Positions 1 through 12,704 are shown, counted from the first letter of the stretch. The stretch is DNA of 64,000 nt from Euphorbia lathyris (GCF_963576675.1 NC_088916.1:83531501-83595500), one strand, 5' to 3'. Program-made: numbers and translations. Notes: generated by a model not told the origin, from the sequence alone.

Positions 1-1231
1 GCCTCAAGTGTGACTTGTACTGATTGCATGGTGGGGCAACAACAGAGAGATCCTATATCAAAGAAGAGCACATGGAGAGCCACATAGAAGTTACAGTTGG
101 TGCATGCAGACATTTGCGGTCCGATCTCTCCAGAGTCCAACAATAAGAAAAGGTACTTGTTGTGCTTCATAAATGATTTTAGTAGGAAGACATGGATATA
201 TTTTTTAAATGCGAAGTCAGAAGCTTTCAACATGTTCAAATGCTTTAAGAAACTTGTTGAAAATGAAACTAGTTTATCTTTTAAATGCTTGAGTGGAGAG
301 TTTAATTCTGAAGAATTTAATGAGTTTTGCAAGCAGCATGGCATTAAAAGGCAATTAACAGCAGCGTACACTCCCCAACAGAACGGTGTGGCAGAACGGA
401 AAAACCGAACCGTGATGAATTTGGTTAGAAGCATGCTATCAGAAAAGAAAACACCAAAGAGTTTTTCCCCGAAGCTATTAATTGGGCAAATCATGTATTG
501 AACAGGAGCCCTACATTAGTAGTGACGGATATCACACCAGAAGAGGCATGGAGCGGAACCAAACCAGCAGTAGCGCATTTCAGAGTTTTTGGTTGCATTT
601 CACATGTGCATATCCCTGATGAAAGAAGGATAAAGTTGGCCAACAAGAGTTTTCCTTGCATTCTCTTAGGTGTCAGTGATGAATCAAAGGCATATCGCTT
701 ATATGATCCAATCTCAAAACGGATTATAGTAAGTTGAGATGTCATTTTCGAAGAAGATAAACAGTGGGATTGGGACAAAAGTTTTGATGCACAGATCTTG
801 GTGGACTTGGAATGGCCAGATGATGATAATTGTGATGTTTTTATCAAAGATGATGTTATCAGTCATGAAGGAGGCAGCGATGGAAACTCAGAAATAATGA
901 ATGATGAGCCAAACTCAGCATCATCTTCTAATGCATCATCAGAAGATTTAAATGGAAGAGGATGAAGAAATCGACAAGCCCCAGCTTACTTGCAAGATTA
1001 TGTGATTGGTGAGGGGTTTTTAGATGAAGACATTGAGGTTAACATAACTCAAATTGTGACTGCAGATCCAATTAGTTTTGAAGAGGCAGAAAAAAATCCT
1101 AAATGGAGGTCGGCAATGGATGCGGAAATGGAAGCAATTGTGCGAAATAAAACATGGAAACTAACTGAGTTACCTGCAGGTGCCAAGAAAATCGGAGTAA
1201 AGTGGATTTCTAAGACAAAATTCAATGAACT
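1..1231 (+). pseudogene. Ty1/copia polyprotein fragment (integrase to start of RT)
   Basis: Remnant of a copia pol gene. Codons 97-501 give an integrase core (HADICGPI, then FINDFSRKTW, then PQQNGVAERKNRT), with the first catalytic Asp and the Glu of the D-D-E triad visible. The reading frame shifts near 495 and continues to 737 (VFGCISHVHIP, FPCILLGVSDESKAYRLYD). It then has TGA stops at about 735 and 963 before the RT start at 990-1231 (WRSAMDAEMEAIVRNKTW, KKIGVKWI). Upstream of 97 a Cys-x2-Cys pre-integrase piece is readable, with one stop. The RT is cut off after the FNEL codons, where minus-strand gypsy sequence begins. Gag and protease lie outside the window. It is a dead fragment. Confidence 0.9.
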
Positions 1232-1477
1232 TGCGAATGATGCGTAATCATGCATCCGCCTTTCTTTAATAGGCAACACATTTATGTGTGTTTAAGATTA
1301 AACATAAGGTTTTGCGAATGATGCAACAATTGAATATCTTTATTGATAAAGAAAAAAGACTTCTTGTTACATGGGTATACAAACTGTGCGGGATCAAAGC
1401 CTCATTAAAACCTTTTATCAGAAAACCCAGTGGGAAAAACTCATAAAAGGAAAAAGAGTACTCGTCATTTCCCTGAA

Positions 1478-4400
1478 CTACTCGGCCTGTTTATATAGGC
1501 GTAGATTCTCTAGATTCCAGGTGCGCGGGAGCTTTTTTCCGCTCATTTCTTCTATTTCAAAAGTCGATGGTCCCAGCCTCTTGGATACCCTGTAAGGCCC
1601 GAGCCAGTTGACGCCTAATTTGCCTTTGCCTTCTCTGGATTGTATTTTATCCGCTTTTTTCAAGACCAAGTCGCTCTCATTGATTATCACCTTTCGTACC
1701 CTTCTGTCATGATACTTCTTGATTCTATTGCGGTACACTGCCATTTGCATGTAAGCTTTTTCTCTTCGTTCTTCTACAGAATCCAATGCATCTCTAATGT
1801 TGATAGGATTTTGGGTGTCACAATAATAAATTATCCGATCTGTAGGCGACTTGATTTCAACAGGCAGGACTGCTTTGGCTCCATAAACCAGCGAGAAAGG
1901 TATTTCGCCTGTTGCTGCCTTTACAGAAGTTCTGTATGCCCATAGCATATGAGGTATCTCATCCGCCCAACATGTTTTTTTATCGCCTAGCCGCTTCTTG
2001 ATTCCCTGAATCATGGCCCTGTTGGTAACCTCTGTCATACCATTCGATTGGGGATGATTTACAGAAGAAAAATGATTTTTGATCCCCATGCTTTCGCAAT
2101 ATGCTTTGAATTTTACACAGTTGAACTGGGTGCCATTATCAGTTATAAGCGTTTGTGGGATTCCAAACCGCATGATAATGTTCTCTCGTAAGAACTCGAT
2201 CATTCGCTCAGGTGTTTGAGCGGTTACTGCCTCCGTTTCTACCCATTTGCTGAAGTGGTCGACTGCGACTATCAAGTACTTCCTTTTCTTTGTCGTTTCT
2301 GGGAACGGGCCCACTATATCGATCCCCCATGTTGCGAATGGCCACGCCATCATTATAGTGACTTGTTCGGCTCCGGGAACATGCTTTTCATTCGCATGGA
2401 TTTGACAGCTGTGACATTCCGCTACCATCTTCTGGGAATCCTCCACCACCTTTGGCCAATAATATCCCATCAACTTGACTTTTCTTGCCAACGCCGCAGA
2501 TGCTTCATGTGCGCCACAAATTCCTTCATGGAGTTCTCGCAGTACATAGTCTCCTTCATTGCGGCTAATACATTTCAACCATGGACATGTATATGATTTC
2601 CGGTATAAAGTTCCATCTCGAATTGAGTATCTCGCTGACTGCCCAATTAGTTTTCTGGCTAAGCTTTTATCAACCAGCAAATCTCCATGTTCCAGATATT
2701 GGCGGATGGGCATCCGCCAATCTTCATCATCTTCCAGCTCTTCGATGACCATAATCTGATCGACTTTGAATGCTGGTGCTGACCTTATTTCCAAATTGCA
2801 TGCTTTTTGACTCCATGGTTCTCTACTCGCCGCTGCTTTTGCCAACTCGTCAGCCTTTGTGTTCTGGCCTCTCGGAACATGCACCATTTCCCAGACGACT
2901 CCCTTGTTTGTTAACTCCTGCGTCAGTCTGCCGACCACCTGATGGTACTTGACCAGATCCTCCTATTTCACCAGATAATTTTTTGTGATCTGATTTATCA
3001 TGAGTTTAGAATCGTTGTAGATGACCACTCTTTCTGGCGTAAGTTCATTAAGCAACTTCAATCCGCATATCATTGCTTCATACTCCGCGGCATTATTGGT
3101 AGTTTCGAATGTTAACTTTGCCGCATAGTACAGGCGAATAACATCCGGTCCCTTAATGACGACTCCCAGTCCAGCTCCATCTGTGGACAATGCCCCATCT
3201 GTGAACATACTCCATTCTTCTTTTTGTGCTTTTGGACATTCGTCTTCATCCCACGTGAACTCATTCACGAAATCGGCAAGTACTTGACTTTTTAGAGCTA
3301 GTCTTCCTTCGTAGCGAATATCGAACTCTCCCAACCGAATTGACCACTCCATTAATCGGCCGGATGTGTCAGGTTTCTGTAGTACCTTTCGCATTGGAAT
3401 TCCAGTTCTCACAATGATAGTATGCGCCTGAAAGTATGGCTTTAACCTAGCCGCCGTGGTTATCACCGCGAGGGCCATTTTGTCTAACCTTGAATACCGA
3501 AGTTCTGCGTCTTTCAAGACTTTGCTCATATAGTACACTGGATATTGTTGCCCCTCTTCTTCCCGCACCATCACCGTGCATATCGCCATACTGGTGACGG
3601 ATACGTAAAGAAATAAATCTTCTCCATCCTCTGGCCTGCTCATTAAGGGCGGATAGCATAGTAATCGCTTTATCCCCTCAAATGCTTCTTGACAATCCAG
3701 CGTCCATTCAAAGGACTTAGATTTTTTGATGGCATTGTAGAAAGGTAGACATCTCCTAGCTGAGCATGATATGAATCGCCCTAATGCCACCAACCCCCCG
3801 TTCAGTCTCTGTACTTCTCTTATGTTCCTCGGTGTCTTCATCTCCATCACTACTTTAACCTTCTCAGGATTCGCCTCAACTCCTTTGCCGCTAACAATGA
3901 AACCCAGGAACTTTCCTGCTCTTGCTCCAAACGTGCATTTCTCTGGGTTCAATTTGAGGCCATATTTGATCAGTACTTCCAGGATTTCTTTAATATCCTG
4001 CGGGTGGTCTTGCATCTTCTTGCTTTTAATGATCATGTCATCTACATAAATCGAGAAGTTCTCGCCTGATTTGTCTGAAAATATCTTGTTCATCATCTGT
4101 TGATATGTTGCTCCCGCATTTTTCAGTCCAAAGGGCATCACCTTGAAGCAATAAGTCGCCTGATGAGTTATGAACGACGTCTTGATCTCATCCACCTTCT
4201 CCATTGGTATCTGGTGGTAACTGGATTTCACGTCGGTGAACGATAAAGCTTCAAATCCCGTAGTCCCATCTACCAATATATCAATGTTAGGTAGCGGATA
4301 CATATCCTTCGGACAAGCTTTATTCAGATCTTTGAAGTCGACGCACATTCTGTACGTTCCATTTGGCTTTTTGACTAGCACCACATTGGCTAGCCACTCC

Positions 4401-5611
4401 GGATAGGTGACTTCTCGAATTGCATCTGATTCTAGCAAATCCGCCACTGCTTTTTCAATCGCCTTCTGCCGTTCTGGAGCATGTCCTCTCTTTTTCTGTC
4501 GCACTGGGGTTGCACCTTTGTCCACATTCAAACGATGGGTTGCTATATCTGGACTTATCCCCTTCAGCACTTCATTCGGAACGGCGAATGCCGACTCGCA
4601 TTGGATCAACACCTCGGTAATGGCTTTCTTCGTTTCCTCTGGAAGTCCTGTCGCTATCCGTACGTTCTTATCATTTGAAATGGCGAATAATTCTGTTTCT
4701 CCTAACGCTTCAGCCGGCAACTTCTCATCAACTTTATCCTCTCCATCTGGCTTCGGTCCAAGTGACAATGTATAAGCTTGTCGAGATATAAGTTGATCCC
4801 CTTCAACAATGACTCGCCCTTGGTGTGTTGGCAAATGCAATGTCAAATGCTTCATTGAGATGAGCGACTCCGTTTCCGACAGGAACGGACGCCCCAGAAT
4901 TATGTTGTAGGCCAATGGGAGATCAACAATTGCGAATTCTAGATCACCTCGCCATTTTAGATTCTTGTCGCCCATTTCTGTCTCCAACACTACCTGTCCA
5001 CTTGTTTGAGATGATTGACCTCCAAAACCAGTTACATCCATGAACGTATGTTCCACTCGCTCGTCGTTAATTCCCAACTTGTTGAATGCAGTTCGAGTAA
5101 TGACATTGCAAGAACTGCCTGTATCAATAAGGACCCGCTTAACGTCCCATCCTTCAATGGCCATCGTAATCACCAAAGCATCCGCATGCGGCTCCGTGAT
5201 TCGCGCAAATGAGTAATTGAGGGCATCCCCCCTACGCGTGTTGCTTTTTCGCTGTTCACGGCGAGCCCTTTTTGTCGGAGGCTCATAGATCCCGCCTGCT
5301 ATCACGTTAATCACCCCTTTTTTCTGCTTTTTTTCTGGCCTTGCTTCTACCTCATGCGGGAGCGTTGCTTTCTCATCAATCGTTTCTTTTCTAATGAATT
5401 GACTCAGTTTGCCCCTCTCAATCAGCTTTTCAATCTCCCTCTTCAATTCATAGCAATCGTTCGTGTCATGGCCGTTCAATCTGTGGAACCTGCAATATTT
5501 GTTAGGATATCGCCCCAAATTGGTTCGACCTTTCGCCTCAGGAAACTGCACATCCTTTTTCAGAGGGTTTTTCTCAATCCAAAGTAACACCTCATGACGA
5601 GTCGTGTTCAA
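1478..5611 (-). pseudogene. gypsy pol: protease, RT, RNase H, aRNase H, integrase
   Basis: One long frame of about 1,380 codons, broken only by a TAG near 2961 between the second RNase H and the integrase. From the N-terminus: a zinc-knuckle-like CRFHRLNGHDTNDC; aspartic protease with VLIDTGSSCNV; RT with MPFGLKNAGATYQ and the YVDDMIIKSK catalytic box; RNase H; then an archaeal-type RNase H (MFTDGALSTDGAGLG, TTNNAAEYEAM). The integrase has an H-H-C-C finger (HEGICGAHE, CHSCQ), the Asp residues of WGIDIVGPF and ITDNGTQF, and a Glu in NGMTEVTNR. All catalytic residues I looked for are present, so the single stop and the gag-pol frame break are the visible defects. The product would be the retrotransposon replication polyprotein. 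The first codon is a non-AUG continuation of gag. Confidence 0.88.
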
Positions 5612-7078
5612 TGGTGTTTGATATCCCCCCCTTGAAAGGAACGATCGTTTTTTCGAACCAGATTACCCTTAGAATATGCTTGGCCTTGATGGCGGCGATT
5701 TTCCGAGGTGGATCTAGCCGCATCTCTTTCTCGCCGGGTTTGAGCTCTATGCTCCCTGTTAACATCGTCCACTTCCATAAATTCTTTTGCTATCTTCATG
5801 AGTTCAGCCACTGTGCGTGGTTTATTGCGGATGATTTCCTCTCGCATGCTCCAATCTGTGGTTCCATCCGCCATGATGTTGCGAATGCTCACGATATCTG
5901 GGTTCTGTAACCGCACCAGAATATCATTGAATGCGACTACAAATTCCCTTAGGGAATTATAGTTTCTCTGTTTGATCTCCTTCAGCTGCCTATCTGTCAC
6001 ATCCGCTGCTTTACAGCCCACGAACTTTGCACAGAAATCACGACTATATTGATTCCAGTTGTGAATAGATTCAGTTGGTAGGGACCGAAACCAATCGGAT
6101 GCTGCTCCTCCCAAAGTGGTCGAGAACAATCGACAAATTATGCTTTCGCTTGCTCCTGCAACATCCATCAACTCTCTATAGTTTCTGACATGCGCCTCAG
6201 GGTCAGAATTTGGATCCCCATAATATTTAGGTATCGTCGGTGCTTTTATTCTGTGATCTGGAATAAATTCTCGCAATGATGGGGCAAAAGGCGAATCACT
6301 CTGCACCGCTGCTCTTGCCCTAGGTGTGTATCCCATCCGCTCCATCATGCTTCGCAGTTGATCTTCCAATTCAGTATTCGGTTCCCACCGAACTTCTTCC
6401 ATCCGTTGCTGATGAATTCTGGGTGACGTCCACCCGCCATACTGTGTCGTCACTTGTTCTCGCCGTGGGGCTAACCGCTGTCCAGTTATAAGATCAAAGT
6501 TCCAAGTATGCTCCCGCCTAGACATATTCCCTCCAGACGTCGTCAACCCTGAATATCCGTGGTCAAAGGGTTCCGTTTGTCGTAGCGGAAGAATTCCTTG
6601 CATTCCTGGCATTGGTTGGGATGACTGCCAGGTCGGATGGATCGTCATAATAGGATCTTGGTGTGAGTAGTGGTCTGGATGGCTATGTGGTGTCATGCGA
6701 CTACTCTGACTCATCCGATTTGGCTCTCGAGATGGCTGTGGAAGCGTAGATATGGCAGGAATAGTTGGTTGTTGTGTGGAGATGACAACAGGTTCTTGAG
6801 GGGCAGCCGTTACGGCGGTATTGTGCTCAGCGATTGCAGTTAACAAACTAATCATTCGATCCCCAGCCGCTTGGCTCATATTCGAAGCCAAGACCTGTCC
6901 TGCTATTAGACATCTCCATCTCAGTTTGCACTTGGACCTCCAATAAGGGACTCAACTGCCCTAAAGGATTCGACGAGCGGGGTACCACAGGCTGTGTACT
7001 CGCAGGCTGCCGTGGACCTCTTGAGTTCGTACTAGCTGATCTGGTTGTAACTCCGGCCGTTCATGATGGTTCTGACAT
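5608..7078 (-). pseudogene. gypsy gag (frameshifted)
   Basis: Capsid-type gag of the same element. The open part (6891-5608) contains a typical retrotransposon gag core (about residues 215-330, with DWFRSLP and NWNQYSRDFCAKF) followed by a basic tail. Its frame opens with TTG, not ATG. An ATG at 7078 starts a plausible N-terminal reading but meets TGA after five codons and must change frame near 6890 to join the main frame. At the 3' end gag stops just after a run of seven G (plus-strand C run at 5625-5631), and pol continues in another frame. One base gained or lost in that run would explain the separation. Confidence 0.75.
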
Positions 7079-7102
7079 GTTCTTAGGGTACCTTTAACCA
7101 AA

Positions 7103-7564
7103 TGTTGGTAAAAAAGGTCCACGTTCACCGCACCGCTGATAACTTGCTAGATTCGATTTGATGATCTTCGCCGCGGTTACCTGCAAAACAGAACCGGAGA
7201 CAGGATCTCCGGAAAAACTCTCCGACGATCAAGTCAGTTTTATGGGAAGGTTGCTAAATTGATACTGGTATTGTGGGGAAAAAATGTGAACGTACCTCCC
7301 CATTTGCTTCTATATCCTTTTTATAAGTGTTCCTAGGTAACCGCCGGGGGCGGTTACTCTTTCCAGGCCACGTCCCTTACGTGGCTACAAACGTGGTCTC
7401 GTTTGTTTTGAGTGGGAGGTTTAATGCTCCGTTTAGGATTTCGGGACGGTTACTCGTTTTACCCGCTTCCTTTATTCGGAGCCCGTTTGATCTTAAACCA
7501 TGGGCCTAAGTATAGGTTGGGCCTGTGTTTATGATTCGGCCCGGTTTGGTTTCACGGATCATCA
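7103..7564 (-). repeat. 5' LTR of the Tat-like gypsy element
   Basis: About 462 bp beginning TG and ending CA on either strand. It lies directly upstream (minus sense) of the untranslated leader and gag. A TATA-like TTATAAAAAGG is readable in minus sense at about 7315-7327. The sequence is clearly more GC-rich than its right-hand surroundings. The outer end is placed at ...GGATCATCA (7564) and the inner end at TGTTGGTAAAAAAGGTCC (7103). No partner LTR was found in the window. Confidence 0.65.
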
Positions 7565-8174
7565 GGTGGTAAAATGCAAATCAGAAACACAAAACGGAAG
7601 AATTCCAATCCTAATGTATTCACTACTTTTTCCTTCCCAAAATCTTTCTCTGAATCTGCAAATTTAAAGCAGATCTATGAATTTAAAGCATTCAAACAAA
7701 CTGATTGTTTGTTTGTACAAAGAAACACACAAAAAAAAGTATTCAAATTGGGACATCATCTGTGAATCAGAAACGAAAAAAAGAAGTCAAATCCTTCATT
7801 CAGTAGCTTTTTCCTTCACAAAAGTTTTTCTCTGAATCTGCTAAGAAGAAAAAAACGTTAATAATGGTTGATTTATTTGCATTAATTTTAAAGCATATTT
7901 TTTTCACAAATACTTGATTTCTTACCAAAAGCTTTCTCTAAATCAAACTTATTTATGCATATTAGACTGCACTAAAAAAAACCACAACTTACAAATTAAT
8001 TGAAAATAAAGTGCTGATATTAGCTCCATATTTGAGTACATCATGTTGAAAATGGTGTTTTCCAACACTCTTTGGCCACATGTGCAATACTAACCAGAGT
8101 AGCCATGGAGATCATTTTTTCTTCTCTTTCACCAAGATCTGTAATAAGTATGAAGTAGTGGGCATAGAAATCAG

Positions 8175-8210
<36 letters not shown>

Positions 8211-9041
8211 CGCTACTCCCATCATATATATTGAAATTATTCCATTATGTACAACTCAAAAAATAAATGGTATAAAAAAAACTCATAAATTAAATATTAT
8301 TGCTTTTTGTTGTCATATGTAACTGCTCTAAAGAGATTCTAAAAATAATACCATTTTTTCTAAAAATTGAATTATTATAATCTTATTTATTATTTTTTCT
8401 AAAATAAATATTACTCATTTTTGTTCATATATGTAACTACCTTTTAATTCTAACAATATACTATAATAATATTTATGAGGTTCAATGTTTGTTTGATTGT
8501 AAATAAATAAAAGATAAGTTACCATATATTTATGATATGATGTCTATCCATTCCATGTTTATTTTTTATCCAAAATATATGTTATTTAAGAAAATTACAT
8601 TGTTTTTTAATAACTGTAAATTCAAATATTATTTTTCAAACCAAATAAGCAGAAAACCTATACATATTTTGAGGCATCTACTACAAATGAAGAATTCATT
8701 TTTAAACATAAAAATATATTGTATCTAGATAATTTTAAAATAATGTACTTTGATTTTATGGATCATTTTATTGCTACAATTTTTTAAAAAAATTTAACCC
8801 TAATGTTTTAAGAGAAGTGTAAATTTAGTCTTAACGTATGAAAATATGTAAATTTAATATAAAGTTTCCAAGCAATATCAATTTTAGCCAAACGTTAACG
8901 CCAGGAGCATAGACAGGGAGCCTGACCCGGCCCCCTCCAACCGCCGGAACCACCTTGACTCCCAGTAGTTTCGATCCCACTGTGTAAAAAAAAATATTAG
9001 CCGGGTGATGAATTAGCTCCCCAAAATGGTCCATTACGTGT
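7565..9041. other. AT-rich intergenic DNA with (TA)n microsatellite
   Basis: No gene recognised. Holds a perfect TA dinucleotide run at 8176-8208 and a diverged duplicate motif (CTCTGAATCTGC plus flanks) near 7650 and 7830. A short GC-rich patch at about 8895-8960 resembles generic retroelement sequence but could not be assigned. Confidence 0.6.
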
Positions 9042-9410
9042 TAGGCTTGTCCAAAATTCAAAATTTCAATATTTTGGGTCTATTAGGTACTCCCTACATC
9101 TACATTCTAATTTTTTTTGGGTCTGTTAGGCCTCTCTAAATCCAAATTTCTATTTTTTGTGTCCTATTAGACATCTATAAATCCAAATTTCTAATTTTTT
9201 TTGGCATGTTAGCCCTCTCAAAATCCAAAATTCTAATTATTTTTGACCTGTTAGGCCTCCCTAAATCCAAATTTCAAATTTTTTTGGCTTGTTAGGTTTC
9301 CTTAAATCCAAATTATTAAATTTTTTTGGTCTGGTAGGCCCTCTGAAATCAATATTTTTAAGTTTTTTATATGTTCAAGCTTCTCTAAATCCAATTTACT
9401 TTTTACATGT
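9042..9410. repeat. Tandem repeat, about 41 bp x 9 diverged copies
   Basis: Nine head-to-tail units of about 36-43 bp. Each begins TTAGG or a variant, followed by CCTCTCTAAATCCAAATTTC, then a T-rich block ending in TTGGxCTGT. Copies differ by substitutions and small indels, so the array is old. It is non-coding and no flanking terminal repeats were found. Confidence 0.8.
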
Positions 9411-11598
9411 TAGGACTATTAAATGAAATCTCGCTTAATTTTGACAAATTGTACATTAATACTTAAAAATTGGTTCTTGATCATTCAAATTATCACACAT
9501 ATATACAAAAAAAATTGAGCAAGTTGATTTAGCAAATTTTTTTTTGCAAGCGCAAGGGTAAAATCGGCACCCTATGTATTGGCCACTGGTTATCGCATAT
9601 TAGAAAAAACTTGCTTGACCGGTATTTAACTAACAATGACCTTATAAATATCAATTATGTTTAAGATATTTAGTTTATTACTAAAAAATTACAAAATTTT
9701 TGTTAAAATCCTAAAACTAAATCTTCCACATATAAGTTAATCATGATATTTTTGTTAAACTGTCTAAAATATTTACTGTCTTCTTAATATAATTACAAAA
9801 AGTGTATAAAACTGTTTTAATTTATCGATATACTTGTTTGGAAGCACCTATGTGACCGTTAAACAAACCTCAATAAATAAGTACGCAAATATTTCGTTTC
9901 TAATTTGACCACAGTCCAATTTCGATTCATGGCCTCAAACTTATCTACATGAAATCTAATCCAGCTTCATGCGTAACATGATAATTTATTTGCTTTTTTC
10001 AGGAACACACAATAGAAGAGAGTTTGGTGCCATTGTCTTTCACCAAACTGATCCAGGAAGCAATTATCCTCTAAATTCAATGACTTTGTGACTTTTTTGA
10101 CATTCTCAGTCAAAAATTTGTTCTTTACTGTGTAGTCTTCTAAGACTTGGCTGCATAATTTATTAAAGATTTCATTAAGTACATCAAGTTTAGTTCATCA
10201 TTCTTCGTAACAAAAATTATAAAGACTTCAATACCAGGCATACATATAGAGTTAATAGTTATATATATATATACCTTTTTACTAGATAACTTTAGCAAAT
10301 CAAATTCCAAATCAATCACCAAACAAAATCTAGCTTATAATTAAGCAACAAAACCATCTCATAACCTATAAGTACTTAGACGTAGTGAAAATTTAATAAC
10401 CTATAATTGACATGGTATCAGAGCATCAAAGCATTAGTGTATGAGTCTATGTCAAAAAAATTTTAATAAAACCTATTATTGTAACTTAACTAAGAACTTA
10501 ATCTTCTTATTCAAATAGTTTATTGACAGTAGGAAACAAAGCAGTCAATACAATAGGAAACAGTGTAGTAAAAAATATCTGCAAATTTCATGATTCCTAG
10601 GGATTAAATAACCTGTAAAAGGCCCTTATTAATTTGTGCACGATCCACGGCATAACTTCTCATCCGTGCGAGTGTCAATATATACCAATTATACAAATAT
10701 AATTAACAGTGTGATAAAGAACAACAGTAAAACTAACAATGGACTTATACTCAGTTTGAGTGGAAGAGTGCAATGTTATATTACTTCTAAACTGGCAATT
10801 GAATAGATCAAGTTCAAACACACATAAATACCAAACCGTGGATTCAGTCATTATCATAATAATAATGAAGTAGAGTGAAAAATGATGTAAACAAAAATAA
10901 GCCAAAGCTTTGTCAAAATAGTCACTATAATATAATAAGATTACTGCATAACAAAGTCCAATCAAAATTTACTAAACAGCTATCATTATCTAGTGTTTTG
11001 ACAATTCAAAAATTCAAATGCAGTCACCAAATTCATTATCTGGCCTATAATAGGCTACAACGACTAGCTAGTGAGCACCCTATTCATAGAGAGACTAATA
11101 TAAGAAACAACAACTTCATCAAAAGAGATAAGATGATATTTACAATCATCCAAAAGAAAAGCATAAAGAGAAATGATAGAAGACTGTGGGTCCCACCCTC
11201 TTTTAAGACCTCAAAAATACGAATTAATGATTTTCGCTCTGTTTTTTGTTTTTTTCTAAGAAATATTTTTCACTTTTTTGACCTAAAATTGAATCTGTAT
11301 TCTCCTCCCCTAAACATTTAACACACCATGGTTAAAGATGAGAAATTAAACATGAAAGTTGGAGTTCAGATCATAGAAAGAAAGATTTAATACCATTGGC
11401 CCGAATTGCTTCAACAACCCTTTTTTTCTGGAAATCCCATTCAAATAAAATAATCAATCACCTTGGATCCAGAACCACTTGCAGATGAGCTTGCCTTCAT
11501 TCAAATCAAATTGCTATCTTAGATACAAATAATGCCCTTTCCATTTTTTCAGAAAAAAAAGCCCTTTATACATATTTATTTCTTACTGATGAAGTGAT
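9411..11598. other. AT-rich intergenic DNA, retroelement PBS-like motif
   Basis: No gene recognised. TGGTATCAGAGC at 10413-10424 is identical to the initiator-Met-tRNA primer-binding site used by many plant copia elements, preceded by a CA as an LTR end would be. No copia coding sequence follows, so it may be an LTR/PBS relic or chance. A short open stretch follows an acceptor-like TTTTTCAG near 10000, but I cannot tie it to a protein family. Confidence 0.4.
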
Positions 11599-12320
11599 TC
11601 ACATTAACTCTGTTACTCTTGGCACAACTTGTGCAGAAGGAGGTCTGAAAGTAGACTCTTCACCAGTAAAGTAGACCTCTTTCTGTCAAAGGAAAACCAG
11701 TATCCAATGCAGAGAGACAACAGACCAAAGACAAACAACAAAGAATCAGCACATATAGGTACCGAAATATTGATTTTGAAATAAGCAAGATTCTTAAGGG
11801 AGAACTAACTATCACTAAATAGCTACTCTAATCCAATCAAGTATAACAAAACAAACCAGACACTTAAAACATAAAAGCTGCAAGACTTCTTTGAAGGATG
11901 CATAATGTAAAATTAACATCATGAAAAAGTACCTTACATGATTCTTACTTAATGAAATCTCTATTTCATTGAACATGTAAAGAAGTGCTACATGTAAAGA
12001 AGTGCTACGACAAATACAAGTTCAAATTTCAATATTCCCAAGCTAAAATGGGAAAAAAATTCAGAGACAAAACACACACACAAATATAACTAATTACCAA
12101 ATCATTAAAATCAACAATGATTAACATCATAATAAACCAGTCATACAAAATCAAGTCTGAAATTTCTAGGGAACTAATGCCTAAAGGATTCCTACCTTTA
12201 TAAAAGAAGGTTAGAGCTAACAACCTTATGCTTCTTCTTCTTCTTTCCTCTAGTAACTATTCAACCTCATCGAATTTCAACCCTTTAGTTTCAGGTACAA
12301 ACTCCAGCAAACAAAAAAAA
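11599..12320 (-). pseudogene. Possible sugar-transporter 3'-end remnant
   Basis: On the minus strand 12320-12257 reads a short hydrophobic stretch followed by EFVPETKGLKFDEVE and then TAG. The PETKG motif after the last membrane helix is a hallmark of sugar-type major facilitator transporters. Ignoring that stop, a basic stretch follows. A second potential exon (11692-11599) has a good acceptor (TTTGACAG) and a 30-codon open reading ending EELM-like at TGA, but it is not recognised. No upstream exons are present. It lies just inside a CACTA terminus (12704), so it could be captured cargo. The assignment rests on one motif. Confidence 0.35.
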
Positions 12321-12594
12321 AACGTTTCGCATGCTTCAAGATTCTCTGTTAGAGTTAATCAGAGAAGGATCTGGTCGGAGGTCTGAAAGGAGAGGAATTA
12401 GGTCGGAGAAGAAGGGCAGAGTGGGCTTAGGTCGGAGAGCAGAGAAGAGATGAGAGGCCGCTTAACTCTAAAGTCATTTTATATTTCTTTTTTCTTTTTT
12501 AGTTTTTTTTTTCAATTTTTATTATTATTAGTCAACTGAAATGACGGTGGTTAAACGAAGATACTGGTGGTAACACGGCCCCCAGTTACAATGC

Positions 12595-12704
12595 TACTTT
12601 CTGCGACTGGAAAAACAATTAGCGACCAGAGCAGTCGCAGCTTTAGCGACCGAATTTCATCTGGTCGTTAATTTCAGTCTTAAACTAGCTGTTTTCTTGT
12701 AATG
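12595..12704. mobile_element. CACTA-type transposon terminus
   Basis: The right edge read in minus sense is CATTACAAGAAAACAGC, one base from the common plant CACTA terminus CACTACAAGAAAA. Inside lie subterminal repeats in both orientations: GCGACCAG, GTCGCAG, GCGACCGA and CTGGTCGTTA. The matching left terminus was not found upstream, so the element is incomplete or its other end has decayed. Confidence 0.6.

Larger units (their letters stand above)
1232..7564 (-). mobile_element. Truncated Ty3/gypsy (Tat-like) retrotransposon
   Basis: A minus-strand element in the order 5' LTR (7103-7564), gag, then pol with protease, RT, RNase H, a second archaeal-type RNase H and integrase. The double RNase H is a known mark of the Tat group. 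A 3' LTR was looked for between the integrase stop and the junction at 1231 and was not found, so the 3' end appears lost. The 3' untranslated part (1232-1477) contains an 11-bp direct repeat GCGAATGATGC at about 1232 and 1315. The copia reading frame does not resume after 7564. The copia-gypsy contact is therefore better explained by truncation or rearrangement than by a simple insertion. Confidence 0.85.

Noticed and set aside
3447..5212. Numerous plus-strand and alternative-frame ORFs over the first gypsy element
   Set aside because: Shadows of the minus-strand pol frame, which carries all catalytic motifs.
8080..8322. Frame containing alternating Tyr-Ile
   Set aside because: Produced by the TA dinucleotide run, with no coding evidence.
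10413..10424. Full copia element inferred from the primer-binding-like motif
   Set aside because: No LTR pair, gag or pol text is present around it. Recorded only as a motif.
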